Of a DNA stretch of 6,896 nucleotides, positions 5,872 to 6,896 are shown piece by piece. Position 1 is the stretch's first letter; every line of letters starts with the position of its first letter. A program made the translations under genes and the position numbers. Source of the DNA: JAXDBV01 sp034678415 (GTDB lineage Bacteria; Bacteroidota; Bacteroidia; Bacteroidales; VadinHA17); contig JAXDBV010000198.1 in the NCBI GenBank assembly GCA_034678415.1, positions 1 to 6,896 of the forward strand. Reading direction: 5' to 3'. Under the pieces are notes generated by a model, which was given only the letters and a program-made list of their open reading frames with translations, was not told the DNA's origin and did not search any database.

Positions 5872-6896
5872 ATGAAAAAAATAGTTGGCTTTATTATAGC
5901 ATTTGCTGGCGTTATCGTACTGATGGCCACACTGACCCAATGCCAGGATGATTTCCTCAATATTCCGCAGAAAGGTGTTCTCACGGCTGAGAATCTAGCG
6001 GATCCCGATTATATTGATGGCTTTGTAATTGCTGCATATGGATGGCCTATCAAACAAGGATGGCCGAAATCGATCCATCCCTGTTATTACGGGTGCGTTC
6101 GTTCCGATGACTCCTATAAAGGGGCAGGTGGAGGACTGACCGCTGAAGTTGAATGGTACCAGATGGAAGTATTTACCCTGGCTACACCCTCCGGCGATAA
6201 CCAGACTACCTTGTATCTAGGCGTATGGGAAGGAATAGGCCGGTGCAACACGGCATTAAAGGTTCTGAACGGAGTCGATGCTGCCATATTCCCGGAAAAG
6301 GAACAACGAATAGCCGAGATGAGATTCCTCAGGGGTTATGAATACTTCCAGATAAAAAACTTCCACCGGTGGGTCCCCTATATTGATGAAAATGTGCCGG
6401 TTGATCAATATGAAAACATCGGAAACCGTGACCTGACCGACCTGGAACTCTGGCAGAAGATCCTAGACGATTTTGAAGCCGCCTATAATGTGCTGCCTGA
6501 AATACAAGCAGACAAAGGCAGACCCACAAAATATGCCGCGGAAGCCTTCATGGTGAAAACCCTGCTGTGGATGGCATACGAAATGGATGAATACCACCAG
6601 GTTGTCAACATAAACACCAACCGGTTGAATGAGGCGTTACAACACTGTAATAACATCATAAACAGCGGAAAATACGAATTGTGTTCAGATTTTGCTCATA
6701 ATTTCCTCTGCTCATATGATAATAATACCCCTGAATCCATATGGGAATATCAAAATACTATGAATGATGGCACAACGGACGGACGTGCAAATAACAACAT
6801 GAACCTATCTCTGAATACACCCACCTGGATGCCTTATTACAGATGTTGCGACTATCATAAGATGAGCTATGATTATATCAATTCGACCAGAACAGG
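5872..6896 (+). CDS. SusD/RagB-like surface lipoprotein, 3' end beyond the window
   Basis: The frame opens at ATG 5872 and stays open to the right edge, giving 341 residues of a family usually about 500-650 long; it is cut by the window, not broken. The start is a lipoprotein signal: MKKIVGF, a hydrophobic stretch and the lipobox LTQC with lipidated Cys24, then QDDFLNIPQKG. The acidic pair just after the cysteine resembles the surface-export signal of Bacteroidota lipoproteins. The SusD pattern continues with LYLGVWEGIGRCNTAL (114-129) and the helix RIAEMRFLRGYEYFQIKNF (146-164) leading to WVPYI. The TPR-like segment GRPTKYAAEAFMVKTLLWMA (216-235) is followed by EALQHCNNIINSGKYEL (254-270) and a PESIWEYQ strand (287-294). 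The expected role is extracellular ligand capture and lid for the SusC barrel. It is odd in having eight cysteines besides Cys24, including a CC pair (325-326). Ligand cannot be predicted. Confidence 0.95.
   Translation, partial: MKKIVGFIIAFAGVIVLMATLTQCQDDFLNIPQKGVLTAENLADPDYIDGFVIAAYGWPIKQGWPKSIHPCYYGCVRSDDSYKGAGGGLTAEVEWYQMEVFTLATPSGDNQTTLYLGVWEGIGRCNTALKVLNGVDAAIFPEKEQRIAEMRFLRGYEYFQIKNFHRWVPYIDENVPVDQYENIGNRDLTDLELWQKILDDFEAAYNVLPEIQADKGRPTKYAAEAFMVKTLLWMAYEMDEYHQVVNINTNRLNEALQHCNNIINSGKYELCSDFAHNFLCSYDNNTPESIWEYQNTMNDGTTDGRANNNMNLSLNTPTWMPYYRCCDYHKMSYDYINSTRT

Overview
The window reads as the regulatory and uptake end of a polysaccharide (or other nutrient) utilization locus from a member of the Bacteroidota, probably Bacteroidales or a close relative. 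The grounds are an ECF sigma factor, a FecR-type anti-sigma factor, a TonB-dependent SusC-like transporter with an N-terminal STN domain and a SusD-like surface lipoprotein, all on the plus strand in that order. Absent Shine-Dalgarno sequences, matches to the Bacteroides -7 promoter box (TAnnTTTG) and an N-terminally extended SusC signal peptide agree with this. No glycosidase, lyase, peptidase or sulfatase lies in the window, so the substrate cannot be named.

Layout: 1-319 holds no convincing gene but has a possible sigma-ABfr-type -7 box and an unusually self-complementary leader just before the sigma gene. 320-904 is the ECF sigma factor. After a 138-base gap, 1043-2185 is the FecR/DUF4974 anti-sigma factor. 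The 213-base region 2186-2398 is the susC leader. It contains a perfect 11-bp hairpin next to a seven-A tract, which is an intrinsic-terminator shape only when read on the minus strand. 2399-5860 is the complete SusC-like transporter, and 5872 to the right edge is a SusD-like lipoprotein cut by the window after 341 residues.

How the parts are likely to work together (inference from the families): SusD and SusC capture and import an oligomer at the outer membrane. The STN domain of SusC reports ligand arrival in the periplasm to the C-terminal domain of the anti-sigma factor, itself STN-like in pattern. The anti-sigma factor then releases the sigma factor, which transcribes susC-susD and whatever follows.

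The most interesting unexplained signal is the minus-strand terminator between the anti-sigma gene and susC. With a TAGTTTTG box on the minus strand overlapping the susC start codon, it would define an antisense RNA of roughly 110 nt across the susC leader. This resembles the cis-antisense repressors (DonS type) described for sigma/anti-sigma-controlled loci of Bacteroides. The RNA is a prediction; only the hairpin, A-tract and box are seen directly.
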